Shown in pieces: positions 42,054-48,324 of a DNA stretch of 48,324 nt (positions are counted from its first letter, which is position 1; every line of letters starts with the position of its first letter). The stretch comes from Alphaproteobacteria bacterium. GTDB taxonomy: Bacteria > Pseudomonadota > Alphaproteobacteria > Caulobacterales > Parvularculaceae. Where the stretch lies: NCBI GenBank assembly GCA_016125455.1, contig WGLS01000016.1:1-48324 (forward strand), read 5' to 3'. A program made the translations under genes and the position numbers. The notes under the pieces are model-generated. The model was not told the DNA's origin, made no database searches, and saw nothing but the letters and a program-made list of their open reading frames with translations.

Positions 42054-43478
42054 TCAGACAAATACCGGCGGCGATGAAAAGGCCGAAAGGTTGGGCAGAG
42101 CGGTCGCCAGCTCGGATTCACTGAGGCCGAACCATCGACCCATTGGCGCGGCGAACTGTTCCACCGACGTCGTCGGAATGATCCGCCCGCGACCGGTATC
42201 GTATTCGTGATCAAGGTCGTAGGGCGGGACTTCGCCAAAGATCTTGCCGCCGTCGATTGATCCGCCGACGATCAGATGGTGGTTGCCCCATCCATGGTCA
42301 GTGCCGGAACCGTTCAGCGTCAGCGTGCGGCCGAAGTCCGATGCAGTGAACAGCAGGACATCGTTCTCGACGCCTATCTCCTGCAAGGCGGCAAAGAACG
42401 CGGTAACTGATGCATCGACGTCGGCATGGAGGCCTGGCAGGCTCGTGGCCTGACTGCCGTGCGTGTCATAACCGCCCTTGGCGACCATGAATACCTGGCG
42501 GCTGGCGCCCAGCGATCCGCGGGCGGCAATCGTACGCGCGACCGCGCCCAGTTGCCCGCCGAGGCCCGAATTCGGGAACGTCGTGGCGAAGTCGGGCGTC
42601 GTTTCAATGGCGTCTTCAAAGGCCGCGTTCGCGGTGTAGGCGCGCTGGGCCACCGACGCGACGTCGCGGGCGAAAAGGTTGGAGGGCGCGTCCGCCGATC
42701 TTGAGTAGTGCTCAACAAGCGCAGCTTCGACGGCAGGGTCGCCCTGCGCCGCATTTCGGAACCGGCGACTGACGATTTCCCTGAAATCCTCCGCGCCCTT
42801 CGCGCTCGCCTTGTACTGGGAGACGAATTCGCCGGACAGGAACACCTCATTGCCGGTAAATGTCATTGCGGAAAAAGCGGGCTGGGCGTTGGCGTTGGAG
42901 ACCACGGCCGCGTCGGCGAAGCGCCCCCCCCAGCCGAAACGGACGCCTTCGGTCTCAAGCGCCATCCAGGTCGATTGCTGGTCATTGTGCGAAAACAATT
43001 TCTTCGGCCGCAGTCCCGGATTTTCCCGGTACTGAGTGGCGTTGATCGGCGTTCTCAACGGGCCGACATTCGCCATGATGCTGGCGCGACCTGCACTGAA
43101 GAGCGAATGGATCCCGCCAAGGGACGGCGGCAGGGCGAATGAGCGGGACCCGAAGCTGGCGGCGTTCAGCGGCGACAGCTCAAGCAGGGCCGACCGGCTA
43201 CGCTGTGGTCCATCCGCCAGTCCTGAGTCGGCGTCCATGAAGGTGCGGCGAATATCCGCATAGCGATTGTATGACGCCTGGTCGTACGGCAACAGCAGGT
43301 CGTGCCCGTCGACCCCGCCCTTAAGAAACAGGCAGACGATCGCCTTGTAGCCGCCAACATTGGCCGCCTGGGCGCCGATCGGGCCGAGGGCGCTCATCAG
43401 GCTGGCCCCGGCGGCGCTCGCGCTGATCCCCCGAAGGAAGGTACGCCGATCCATGCGGGCGTTGAATGCGTTGCTCAT
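42054..43478 (-). CDS. DUF1501 protein with a twin-arginine signal
   Basis: A 474-residue protein with a Tat signal (MDRRTFLRGISASAAGASLM, ending GAQAA). The DUF1501 body begins GYKAIVCLFLKGGVDGHDLL and has PLRTPINATQYRENPG, FSHNDQQSTWMALETEGVRF, VFMVAKGGYDTHGSQATSLP and LLFTASDFGRTLTLNGSGTD, including DHGWGNHHLIVGG, the alkaline-phosphatase-like metal-site pattern. I chose the ATG at 43478 with GGGGAG upstream over 43502, which overlaps the DUF1800 stop (TGATG). Such proteins are usually paired with DUF1800 partners, as here, and are presumed to act together at the envelope; function unknown. Confidence 0.88.
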   Translation of the reverse strand: MSNAFNARMDRRTFLRGISASAAGASLMSALGPIGAQAANVGGYKAIVCLFLKGGVDGHDLLLPYDQASYNRYADIRRTFMDADSGLADGPQRSRSALLELSPLNAASFGSRSFALPPSLGGIHSLFSAGRASIMANVGPLRTPINATQYRENPGLRPKKLFSHNDQQSTWMALETEGVRFGWGGRFADAAVVSNANAQPAFSAMTFTGNEVFLSGEFVSQYKASAKGAEDFREIVSRRFRNAAQGDPAVEAALVEHYSRSADAPSNLFARDVASVAQRAYTANAAFEDAIETTPDFATTFPNSGLGGQLGAVARTIAARGSLGASRQVFMVAKGGYDTHGSQATSLPGLHADVDASVTAFFAALQEIGVENDVLLFTASDFGRTLTLNGSGTDHGWGNHHLIVGGSIDGGKIFGEVPPYDLDHEYDTGRGRIIPTTSVEQFAAPMGRWFGLSESELATALPNLSAFSSPPVFV

Positions 43479-43501
43479 CTGGGAACTCCCCTCAATCGAC
43501 A

Positions 43502-45304
43502 TCACTGTTGCACCAGATATTCCGCGCTCGTCACGACGAGCTGAACGGCCATTTCGACGCGCGCGAGACGATCGTCCGCTTCGCGTCCCTCGCGGATCGT
43601 CATCGCCTCCAGCACGGATTTGATCCGCAGGCGCGTCGATTCGGCGAGGCGTCCATAGGTAAGGAGCGTGTCGAGACGATCGATCAGGGCGTCAACATTG
43701 TCCGCCAGCGCGATTTCATCAGCGTAGTTGGGGCTGAATGCTTCGCCATTCGTATCCTTGCGGCCTGGCGAGTCGTCGCGGACAAAATGGCTCATGAAGT
43801 TGGCGTAGCCAACGACGCTCGCCTCATTCTCGATTTGCAGTTCCGGCGCCGTGACGCCTGCGGCGCCCGTTACGGTCCCCGGCGCGACGAAGCCCGGACG
43901 GTAAAAGTTGAAGACAGATGGCGAACGGAAGGGGTGCTGGCCCAGGCGTTCGGCAAGGCTCGTGTCCGAAAGCCAGGTCTCCTCATAGGCTCGGGCGTTG
44001 CGTACGTCGAAGGCGCGCGCCCAATGGGTGAAGCGCAGCACAGGCTCGCGCACCTTCCCGAAATCGGCTGCCGCGGACGCGGGGTCCTGGCGCGCTTCAG
44101 TGTCAAGCAGCACCGCCGCCGCCGTCGCCAGCAGATCGCCACGGCGGCCCGACCCGATAGATGACCCGTCCGGCAATCGATAGGACCCGGCGTTAAAGGC
44201 GGCCGCCACGCGTGCGACATAGGCTGGCGAAGGGTTGCTCGCTACGAGGCGCTGAATGAGCTGGCGACCGATGAAGGGGCCGACATTCGGGTGATTGAAC
44301 AGAATGTCGAGCGCGCGATCAATTGATTCCGCAGCCGGAGTGTTTGCCGGAATTGTTTCGCCAAGGAAAGTCTTTTCTTCCGGCGAATGAAATTCCGGGT
44401 AAATCTGCATAGCGGAATAGCGTGCGTCCGGCGCAGCGTTGTGGATATTCTTCCGATTTCCTTTGTAGCCGAGACCGGTGAAGACGCGCGACAGGCCGAT
44501 GACATCTTCATTTGTGTACGTTTCAATGTCGCCTGGGACTGGCGTGCCGTCGAGATTGAGCTCAAGAAGTCCGATCGTGAAGAGCTGCATGATCTCGCGG
44601 GCGTAGTTCTCGTCAGGCACGCTGCCGGTTGCTGCATTCGCCTTTTCGTTTCCGAGATACGTGAGCCATAAACCCATCGCCGGCGAATAGGTGATGTCTT
44701 CCAGCAGGTCGCGATAGTTGCCGAGGGCGTTCTGGCTGAGCGCGTCGAGATAGTACGCGATGAGTTCCGGCTCGCCCTGCACCGGCGAGCCAGGTCCGTC
44801 GCCGACGACAACGATCTGCGACAGGGCGTACATCATGCGCTGTCGCAACTGGTCGCGCCCCTTGACGGCGGCATCCCAGAAGAAGTCGCTCGCGGCGTCT
44901 TGCGTCAGATTGGAAGATAGGCCGAGCGTCAGCCGCGCAGCTACGCGTGCGCCGTAATTGGATGGCGATGCGTTTGCTTCCTGCTTGAGCCATGCGGAGT
45001 AGCCGAGGTTCTTGATGGCGGCAATGTCGCTATCGGTCGGACCGAATGTCGACTGGACCAGGAACTGGACGGCATCGTCATCGTTGGCGGGAAAGTCGAT
45101 GGACGAACCGCCTGCGTTCACAGGCGGCGCCGGCGGAGCGGGCGGCGCGCCGGGGCTGGCGACAGGGGCTGGGGCGCTAACGCCGGAGCCGCCGGCGGAG
45201 GGCGGCGTTTCGCCCTCGTTACATGCTGCGAGAGCAAAGGCGCCGAGGGCTGCGCCGGCGAAGCGAAAAAGCGGTAAACGTCGAATTTCTGGCGCAATAC
45301 ACAT
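43502..45304 (-). CDS. DUF1800 lipoprotein
   Basis: A 600-residue protein with a lipoprotein signal: RFAGAALGAFALAACNEGE, lipobox Cys at 28, then a proline/glycine-rich linker (ETPPSAGGSG...APPAPPAPP). The DUF1800 body shows DAVQFLVQSTFGPTDSDIAA, YALSQIVVVGDGPGSPVQGE, GLWLTYLGNEKANAATGSVP, DENYAREIMQLFTIGLLELN, FTGLGYKG and NVGPFIGRQLIQRLVASNPS. Its stop overlaps the start region of the DUF1501 gene. DUF1800/DUF1501 pairs are frequent in Proteobacteria and have been linked to extracellular enzymes and calcium binding without a settled role. Confidence 0.88.
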   Translation of the reverse strand: MCIAPEIRRLPLFRFAGAALGAFALAACNEGETPPSAGGSGVSAPAPVASPGAPPAPPAPPVNAGGSSIDFPANDDDAVQFLVQSTFGPTDSDIAAIKNLGYSAWLKQEANASPSNYGARVAARLTLGLSSNLTQDAASDFFWDAAVKGRDQLRQRMMYALSQIVVVGDGPGSPVQGEPELIAYYLDALSQNALGNYRDLLEDITYSPAMGLWLTYLGNEKANAATGSVPDENYAREIMQLFTIGLLELNLDGTPVPGDIETYTNEDVIGLSRVFTGLGYKGNRKNIHNAAPDARYSAMQIYPEFHSPEEKTFLGETIPANTPAAESIDRALDILFNHPNVGPFIGRQLIQRLVASNPSPAYVARVAAAFNAGSYRLPDGSSIGSGRRGDLLATAAAVLLDTEARQDPASAAADFGKVREPVLRFTHWARAFDVRNARAYEETWLSDTSLAERLGQHPFRSPSVFNFYRPGFVAPGTVTGAAGVTAPELQIENEASVVGYANFMSHFVRDDSPGRKDTNGEAFSPNYADEIALADNVDALIDRLDTLLTYGRLAESTRLRIKSVLEAMTIREGREADDRLARVEMAVQLVVTSAEYLVQQ

Positions 45305-45618
45305 ACTTGTTCCCACGAAACCTGACAATTCGAATAAGCAACGTCGCCAATTCGCCTCGCGTGCACATTGCATACGGAGCAAAAAGGATCCGTAAGCGGA
45401 ACGGCGTCGCGCCCGCTGGATATCAAGCTAGGGTCAAAGGCTTTCCCGGGAGTGAACCGGGCTGTTTCAAATTAAGGTAAACGTGCGTCAGTCGCGTGTC
45501 GTTATGGGCTTTTGTGCGGGGTACGCACTATCCGGCGTGCTTATTTTTCCGTAACATTGGCGCAGCGCCGCGAGTTGCGACGTAAACATTTCGTTATTCC
45601 ATAAAATTTGAAGCAAAC
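45305..45618. other. Intergenic region between the DUF1800 gene and the FMN-binding gene
   Basis: 314 bases carrying the DUF1800 promoter region on the minus strand. I see a small CCCGG/CCGGG hairpin at about 45448-45464 and AT-rich tracts near 45470 and 45590-45612, but no gene, repeat or consensus promoter that I would defend. Confidence 0.4.
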
Positions 45619-46239
45619 TCATCGCGCGGCGCGCAGTCGCGCGGCGCGCAGTCGCGCGTTCTCCGCTTTCAGCGCGGCGATCTCGTCGTGCAGCGGCGCA
45701 ACCCCGGCGGCGACCTCCTCTGCGGTAAACCGCGGCGTAATGAACTGGGGGCAATTCCAGTCGAATGCCTCGACGTCAAACACAAAGAGGCGCTCCACCT
45801 TGCCGCCGCCGTCGATGGCGAGCTTGTTCGCAAGGACGGGGTCATCAGCGGCGTCAGCGACCGTCGCCCGGGCGAGGAGCTTGAGCCGCGCCTGTCGGGG
45901 GTAGTCCATCAGGAAGAGCGACGCCCGGTTGTCCGCCGAGAGATTGCCCCGGGAAACGAACTGCCGGTTGCCGCGGTAGTCCGCGAACCCGATCCGGTTG
46001 GGCGACAGCACCTTCAGGAATCCGCGCGGTCCGCCCCGGTGTTGCACATAGGGCCAGCCATCCTCGTTGACCGTGCCGAGGTAGAAGCTGTCGCGCGCGC
46101 CGATGAATTCGGCCTCCCGCGCCGTTAGCCTGTCCGGCGCGGCGCCGGCCGTCATTTTCGCGTAGGCGTCGCGCGACCCCAGCCGCGCCTGCTCGGCCTT
46201 CACCAATGGCGTGAACATGATGTCCCCGAAATGTTTCAT
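45619..46239 (-). CDS. Pyridoxamine 5'-phosphate oxidase-like FMN-binding protein
   Basis: The product is 206 residues from ATG 46239 (AAGGAG nine bases upstream). The split-barrel flavin fold is visible: EFIGARDSFYLGTVNEDGWP, YVQHRGGPRGFLKVLSPNRI, GFADYRGNRQFVSRGNLSAD and NRASLFLMDYPRQARLKLLA. It resembles pyridoxamine-oxidase-related proteins that act on FMN- or F420-linked reductions rather than PdxH. A coiled-coil C-terminus (APLHDEIAALKAENARLRAA) ends in LRAARLRAAR, produced by tandem DNA repeats. The upstream TetR-type operator-like site suggests regulated expression. Longer frame to 46413 rejected. Confidence 0.85.
   Translation of the reverse strand: MKHFGDIMFTPLVKAEQARLGSRDAYAKMTAGAAPDRLTAREAEFIGARDSFYLGTVNEDGWPYVQHRGGPRGFLKVLSPNRIGFADYRGNRQFVSRGNLSADNRASLFLMDYPRQARLKLLARATVADAADDPVLANKLAIDGGGKVERLFVFDVEAFDWNCPQFITPRFTAEEVAAGVAPLHDEIAALKAENARLRAARLRAAR
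45623..45659. repeat. Tandem 15-bp repeat in the 3' end of the FMN-binding gene
   Basis: CGCGCGGCGCGCAGT occurs exactly at 45623-45637 and 45638-45652, with a partial third copy (45653-45658, CGCGCG). It encodes LRAAR repeats at the protein's end and is the kind of sequence that expands or contracts by slippage. Confidence 0.85.
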
Positions 46240-46318
46240 GGCGTTCCGCTCCTTATTTGCGGCCGGTCGGGGCACTTGCGGCCCATCGATCAGCAACCCA
46301 CCCGGACAAGGCGCATGT

Positions 46319-46332
46319 ACCGATCGGTCGGT
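46319..46332. promoter_or_regulatory. TetR-type operator-like site upstream of the FMN-binding gene
   Basis: ACCGATCGGTCGGT holds a perfect palindrome ACCGATCGGT (46319-46328), extended by a further CGGT. ACCGACCG/CGGT-type sites are frequent targets of TetR regulators. It lies 80 bases upstream of the 46239 start on the minus strand, in a suitable promoter position. The rest of 46240-46550 shows only a long plus-strand frame extension without coding character. Confidence 0.5.
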
Positions 46333-46550
46333 GCAAATACCAATCACATTCGAGCGACCTGCGCCGCGAGGCGCGGGCCGGCAACCGGACGCAGCAGCGC
46401 GCGCGGGACCCACTTATCGGCGCCGAAAAACTCTGCTATCCGCGCGCGCCGCGACAGTCGCCGTTGGCGTCGTCGCGGCATGATGACAGCGCGCCAGAAG
46501 CGCCAACAGAACTTCCGCAACCGGATCCACGAGAGAACCAGCCAGAAGAG

Positions 46551-47567
46551 ATGTCGCCGACGCCCTCCATCCAGTCGTCTGGCGATCTGATCGCCGACCG
46601 CCGCTACGCCTTCGCGGCCGCGCTGTCCGAAGCGGGCGATCACCTCGCCGCGGCGGACCTCTTGCGCCAGACCCTTGAACTGACGCCGCACTGGGCCGTC
46701 GCGTGGCGGGCGCTTGGCCGCGCCCTGTCTGCGGGCGGCGAGATGGCCGGCGCAGCGGCCGCGTACCGAAAGGCGCTCGCTGCCGATCCCGACGATCAGC
46801 TGGGGGCCAGCCTGGAGCTTGCGCGCCTCGATGCGGGGGCGGCGGTAAACGCCGCGCCGCCTGCGTGGATCGCCGCGCTGTTCGACGCCTATGCGCCCAC
46901 CTTCGACAACGCGCTCGTCGAAACCCTCGACTACCGGGCGCCGCAACTCATCGCTGCGCGGCTGGCGGCGCTGATCGGCCGCCCGGCCGGCTGGGGCCGC
47001 GCCCTTGATCTCGGCTGCGGCACCGGCCTGATGGCCGAGGCGCTCGCCCGCCGGGCCGGCTGGCTCGAAGGCGTCGACCTCTCGGCAGGGATGCTGGAGG
47101 CGGCGCGCGCCAAGAGCCTCTACGACGCTCTTGATCAGGACGATCTGCATGCGGCGCTGATCCGGCGCAGTATGGCGGATGCGCCGGCGTTCGACATCAT
47201 TCTCGCGGCGGACGTCCTGATCTATGCGGGCGACCTCGCGCCTATTGCAACCGCGGCGGCGGCGCAGCTGGCGCCCGGCGGTCGCATCGCGGTGACGCTC
47301 GAGGCGCTTGAACCTGACCTTGCGCCGGACGTCGACTGGCGATTGCGGGAATCGCTCCGCTTTGCCCACTCCCGGGCCTACGCGCGCCGGGTCTTCACCC
47401 AGGCCGGGTTGCAGGTCGACGCGCTCGACGCCGTGACGTTGCGGCTTGACCGGGGCGAACCTGTCGCCGGATGGCTGGTGGTTGCGCGCAGGCCCGAGGC
47501 GGCCGAAGCGGCCGATGCGGCGGGATGCGGCGTTGCCAAGGCCGCCGCGGAACGCGCCGCACACTGA
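46551..47567 (+). CDS. Class I SAM-dependent methyltransferase with TPR N-terminus
   Basis: The product is 338 residues. TPR-like helices occupy residues ~15-95 (AGDHLAAADLLRQTLELTPH, WAVAWRALGRALSAGGEMAG, AAAAYRKALAADPDDQLG). A Rossmann methyltransferase follows: LFDAYAPTFDNALVETLDYR, RALDLGCGTGLMAEALARRA (SAM motif I), GVDLSAGMLEAARAK (motif II), DIILAADVLIYAGDLAPIAT and a late GRIAVTLEALEPDLAP. The ATG 46551 is preceded by GAAGAG; the much longer frame from 46257 is not coding-like. The substrate, possibly a protein or lipid, is unknown. Confidence 0.85.
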   Translation: MSPTPSIQSSGDLIADRRYAFAAALSEAGDHLAAADLLRQTLELTPHWAVAWRALGRALSAGGEMAGAAAAYRKALAADPDDQLGASLELARLDAGAAVNAAPPAWIAALFDAYAPTFDNALVETLDYRAPQLIAARLAALIGRPAGWGRALDLGCGTGLMAEALARRAGWLEGVDLSAGMLEAARAKSLYDALDQDDLHAALIRRSMADAPAFDIILAADVLIYAGDLAPIATAAAAQLAPGGRIAVTLEALEPDLAPDVDWRLRESLRFAHSRAYARRVFTQAGLQVDALDAVTLRLDRGEPVAGWLVVARRPEAAEAADAAGCGVAKAAAERAAH

Positions 47568-47661
47568 CGGGCGCCGCGCCCCGCTGTCTGTGCGGAACGC
47601 GATAGCCGCGCGCTCAAAAATCGTTAGGCTGTCGGATGAACGCAACAAGGAGCAGAAACAC

Positions 47662-47865
47662 ATGTCAATCGCCCGCGTAACGGAAATCATCTGTGGCTCT
47701 GACAAGAGCTTCAAGGACGCCATCGAAAACGGCATCGAACGCGCCAACAAGACGCTGAAGAATGTTGAAGGCGCGTGGGTGAAGGACCAGAGCGTCATAC
47801 TCGACAAAGGCAAGATCAGGGAGTATCGCGTCGTCCTGAAAGTGACGTTTGTCCTGGACGACTAG
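47662..47865 (+). CDS. Dodecin
   Basis: A small flavin-storage protein of 67 residues: MSIARVTEIICGSDKSFKDA, IENGIERANKTLKNVEGAWV, KDQSVILDKGKIREYRVVLK. Dodecins assemble as hollow dodecamers binding flavin dimers; the conserved Trp (in GAWV) that stacks on the isoalloxazine is present. AAGGAG lies 8 bases before the ATG. The longer frame upstream is a shadow of the methyltransferase. A strong terminator follows. Confidence 0.94.
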   Translation: MSIARVTEIICGSDKSFKDAIENGIERANKTLKNVEGAWVKDQSVILDKGKIREYRVVLKVTFVLDD

Positions 47866-47885
47866 CGGTCGCTGGCCATCGCGGA

Positions 47886-47923
47886 GGGAGTCGCGGGCCC
47901 GCCGTCTCGCGACGCTCCCTTTT
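47886..47923 (+). terminator. Rho-independent terminator after the dodecin gene
   Basis: GGGAGTCGCG (47886-47895) pairs with CGCGA and CTCCC (47908-47912, 47915-47919; two-base bulge), then TTTT (47920-47923). The stem is long and GC-rich. Confidence 0.75.
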
Positions 47924-48042
47924 CCCGGGAAAGGCAACAGGGCGCGCGCGCAAGGCGTCGCGCACCTTCCATCGATCATCCGCCAATGGCGTTTTTCGCC
48001 CGACGGCGTTTCCGCCTCGGGTGTAGTGGCAGTAAGAGGGGG

Positions 48043-48131
48043 GCGCGGGTCGGATTCATGCATTTCGTCCCGCGCCCGCCATCCGTTTCTCCGTGCAAGC
48101 GCTTTCGGCCCGACGGCGTTTCCGCCTCGGG
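48043..48131 (+). repeat. Direct repeat unit, copy 1
   Basis: An 89-bp unit beginning GCGCGGGTCGGATTCATG and ending CGTTTCCGCCTCGGG. It recurs at 48201-48289 with 3 differences (about 97% identical by eye). A partial third copy of its end, with a tail reading GTGTAGTGGCAGTAAGAG, is at 47998-48038; the same tail with one change (GTGTAGGGGCAGTAAGAG) follows copy 2 at 48289-48306. No coding character. Confidence 0.85.
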
Positions 48132-48200
48132 GTTCTTTCAAGGTGAGAATCGGCCCCGCCGCGGAGCGGCAAACCGAACAACCGCCCCGACCGCGCGCAT

Positions 48201-48289
48201 GCGCGGGTCGGATTCATCCATTTCGTCCCGCGCCCGCCATCCGTTTCTCCGTGCAAGCGCTATCGGCCCGACAGCGTTTCCGCCTCGGG
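48201..48289 (+). repeat. Direct repeat unit, copy 2
   Basis: The second 89-bp copy, 158 bases downstream of copy 1. The three differences are CATCCATT for CATGCATT, GCTATCGG for GCTTTCGG and GACAGCG for GACGGCG. The intervening 69 bases (48132-48200) are not repeated. With the dodecin terminator upstream, 47866-48324 contains no gene that I can support. Confidence 0.85.
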
Positions 48290-48324
48290 TGTAGGGGCAG
48301 TAAGAGAAGCGGCGCGGGACGGCC

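Noticed and set aside
46257-46550. 5' extension of the methyltransferase frame
   Set aside because: Residues look untranslated, and the TetR-type site and the divergent promoter of the FMN-binding gene lie there.
1-48324. CRISPR array, rRNA or tRNA genes
   Set aside because: No regularly spaced short repeats and no cloverleaf or T-loop sequence that I could support.

Overview
The window is GC-rich, densely packed bacterial chromosome, most likely from an alphaproteobacterium. The evidence is a serC-serA operon with a structured leader, a TamA/TamB pair, a hopanoid (hpn) locus with isoprenoid genes beside it, many ATGA-type overlaps, and the remnant of a VPLPAA-CTERM-like sorting tail. The genus cannot be fixed from sequence alone; Parvularculales-like lineages are a guess.

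Layout. 1-1600 is a scar of mobile DNA: the end of an IS3-family element that cuts a DUF6471 gene, a 5'-truncated IS1595 (ISXO2-like) transposase, and a small ORF broken by an in-frame TGA. 1668-8990 holds housekeeping and accessory genes: DUF3237, a Sua5/TsaC tRNA-modification enzyme with DUF2237, glmM, thiD-phzF, and a TetR-PhyH dioxygenase pair behind a perfect palindromic operator. An EamA transporter follows on the other strand. 10282-14016 is the serine operon (leader RNA, serC, serA, SDR). 14087-17507 has an AhpD-like gene divergent from a LysR regulator, then an Uup-type ABC-F ATPase. 17628-19220 carries unfamiliar small genes (an HTH-like protein, an antisense-overlapping ORF, a coupled pair ending in a small membrane protein). 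19270-24998 is tamB-tamA.

25202-40936 is the core of the window, a hopanoid locus. A sulfotransferase, a paraoxonase-like lipoprotein and HpnA run on the plus strand. HpnB, a PIG-L deacetylase and a secreted esterase run on the minus strand. Then hpnC-hpnD-(prolyl-hydroxylase-like oxygenase)-hpnE-hpnG run on the plus strand, facing ispH-hpnH. IspH makes IPP/DMAPP, IspA condenses them to farnesyl-PP, and HpnD/C/E convert farnesyl-PP to squalene. HpnH and HpnG then extend the hopanoid side chain. The squalene-hopene cyclase gene (shc/hpnF), often found between hpnE and hpnG, is absent from the window and must lie elsewhere. The additional enzymes could form a decoration or turnover branch for hopanoids, which is inference.

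40975-48324 contains a SnoaL-like protein, an exported glutathione peroxidase, a DUF1800 lipoprotein/DUF1501 Tat-substrate pair, an FMN-binding pyridoxamine-oxidase-like protein with a TetR-type operator-like site upstream, a TPR-methyltransferase, dodecin with a terminator, and an intergenic direct-repeat array at the right edge.
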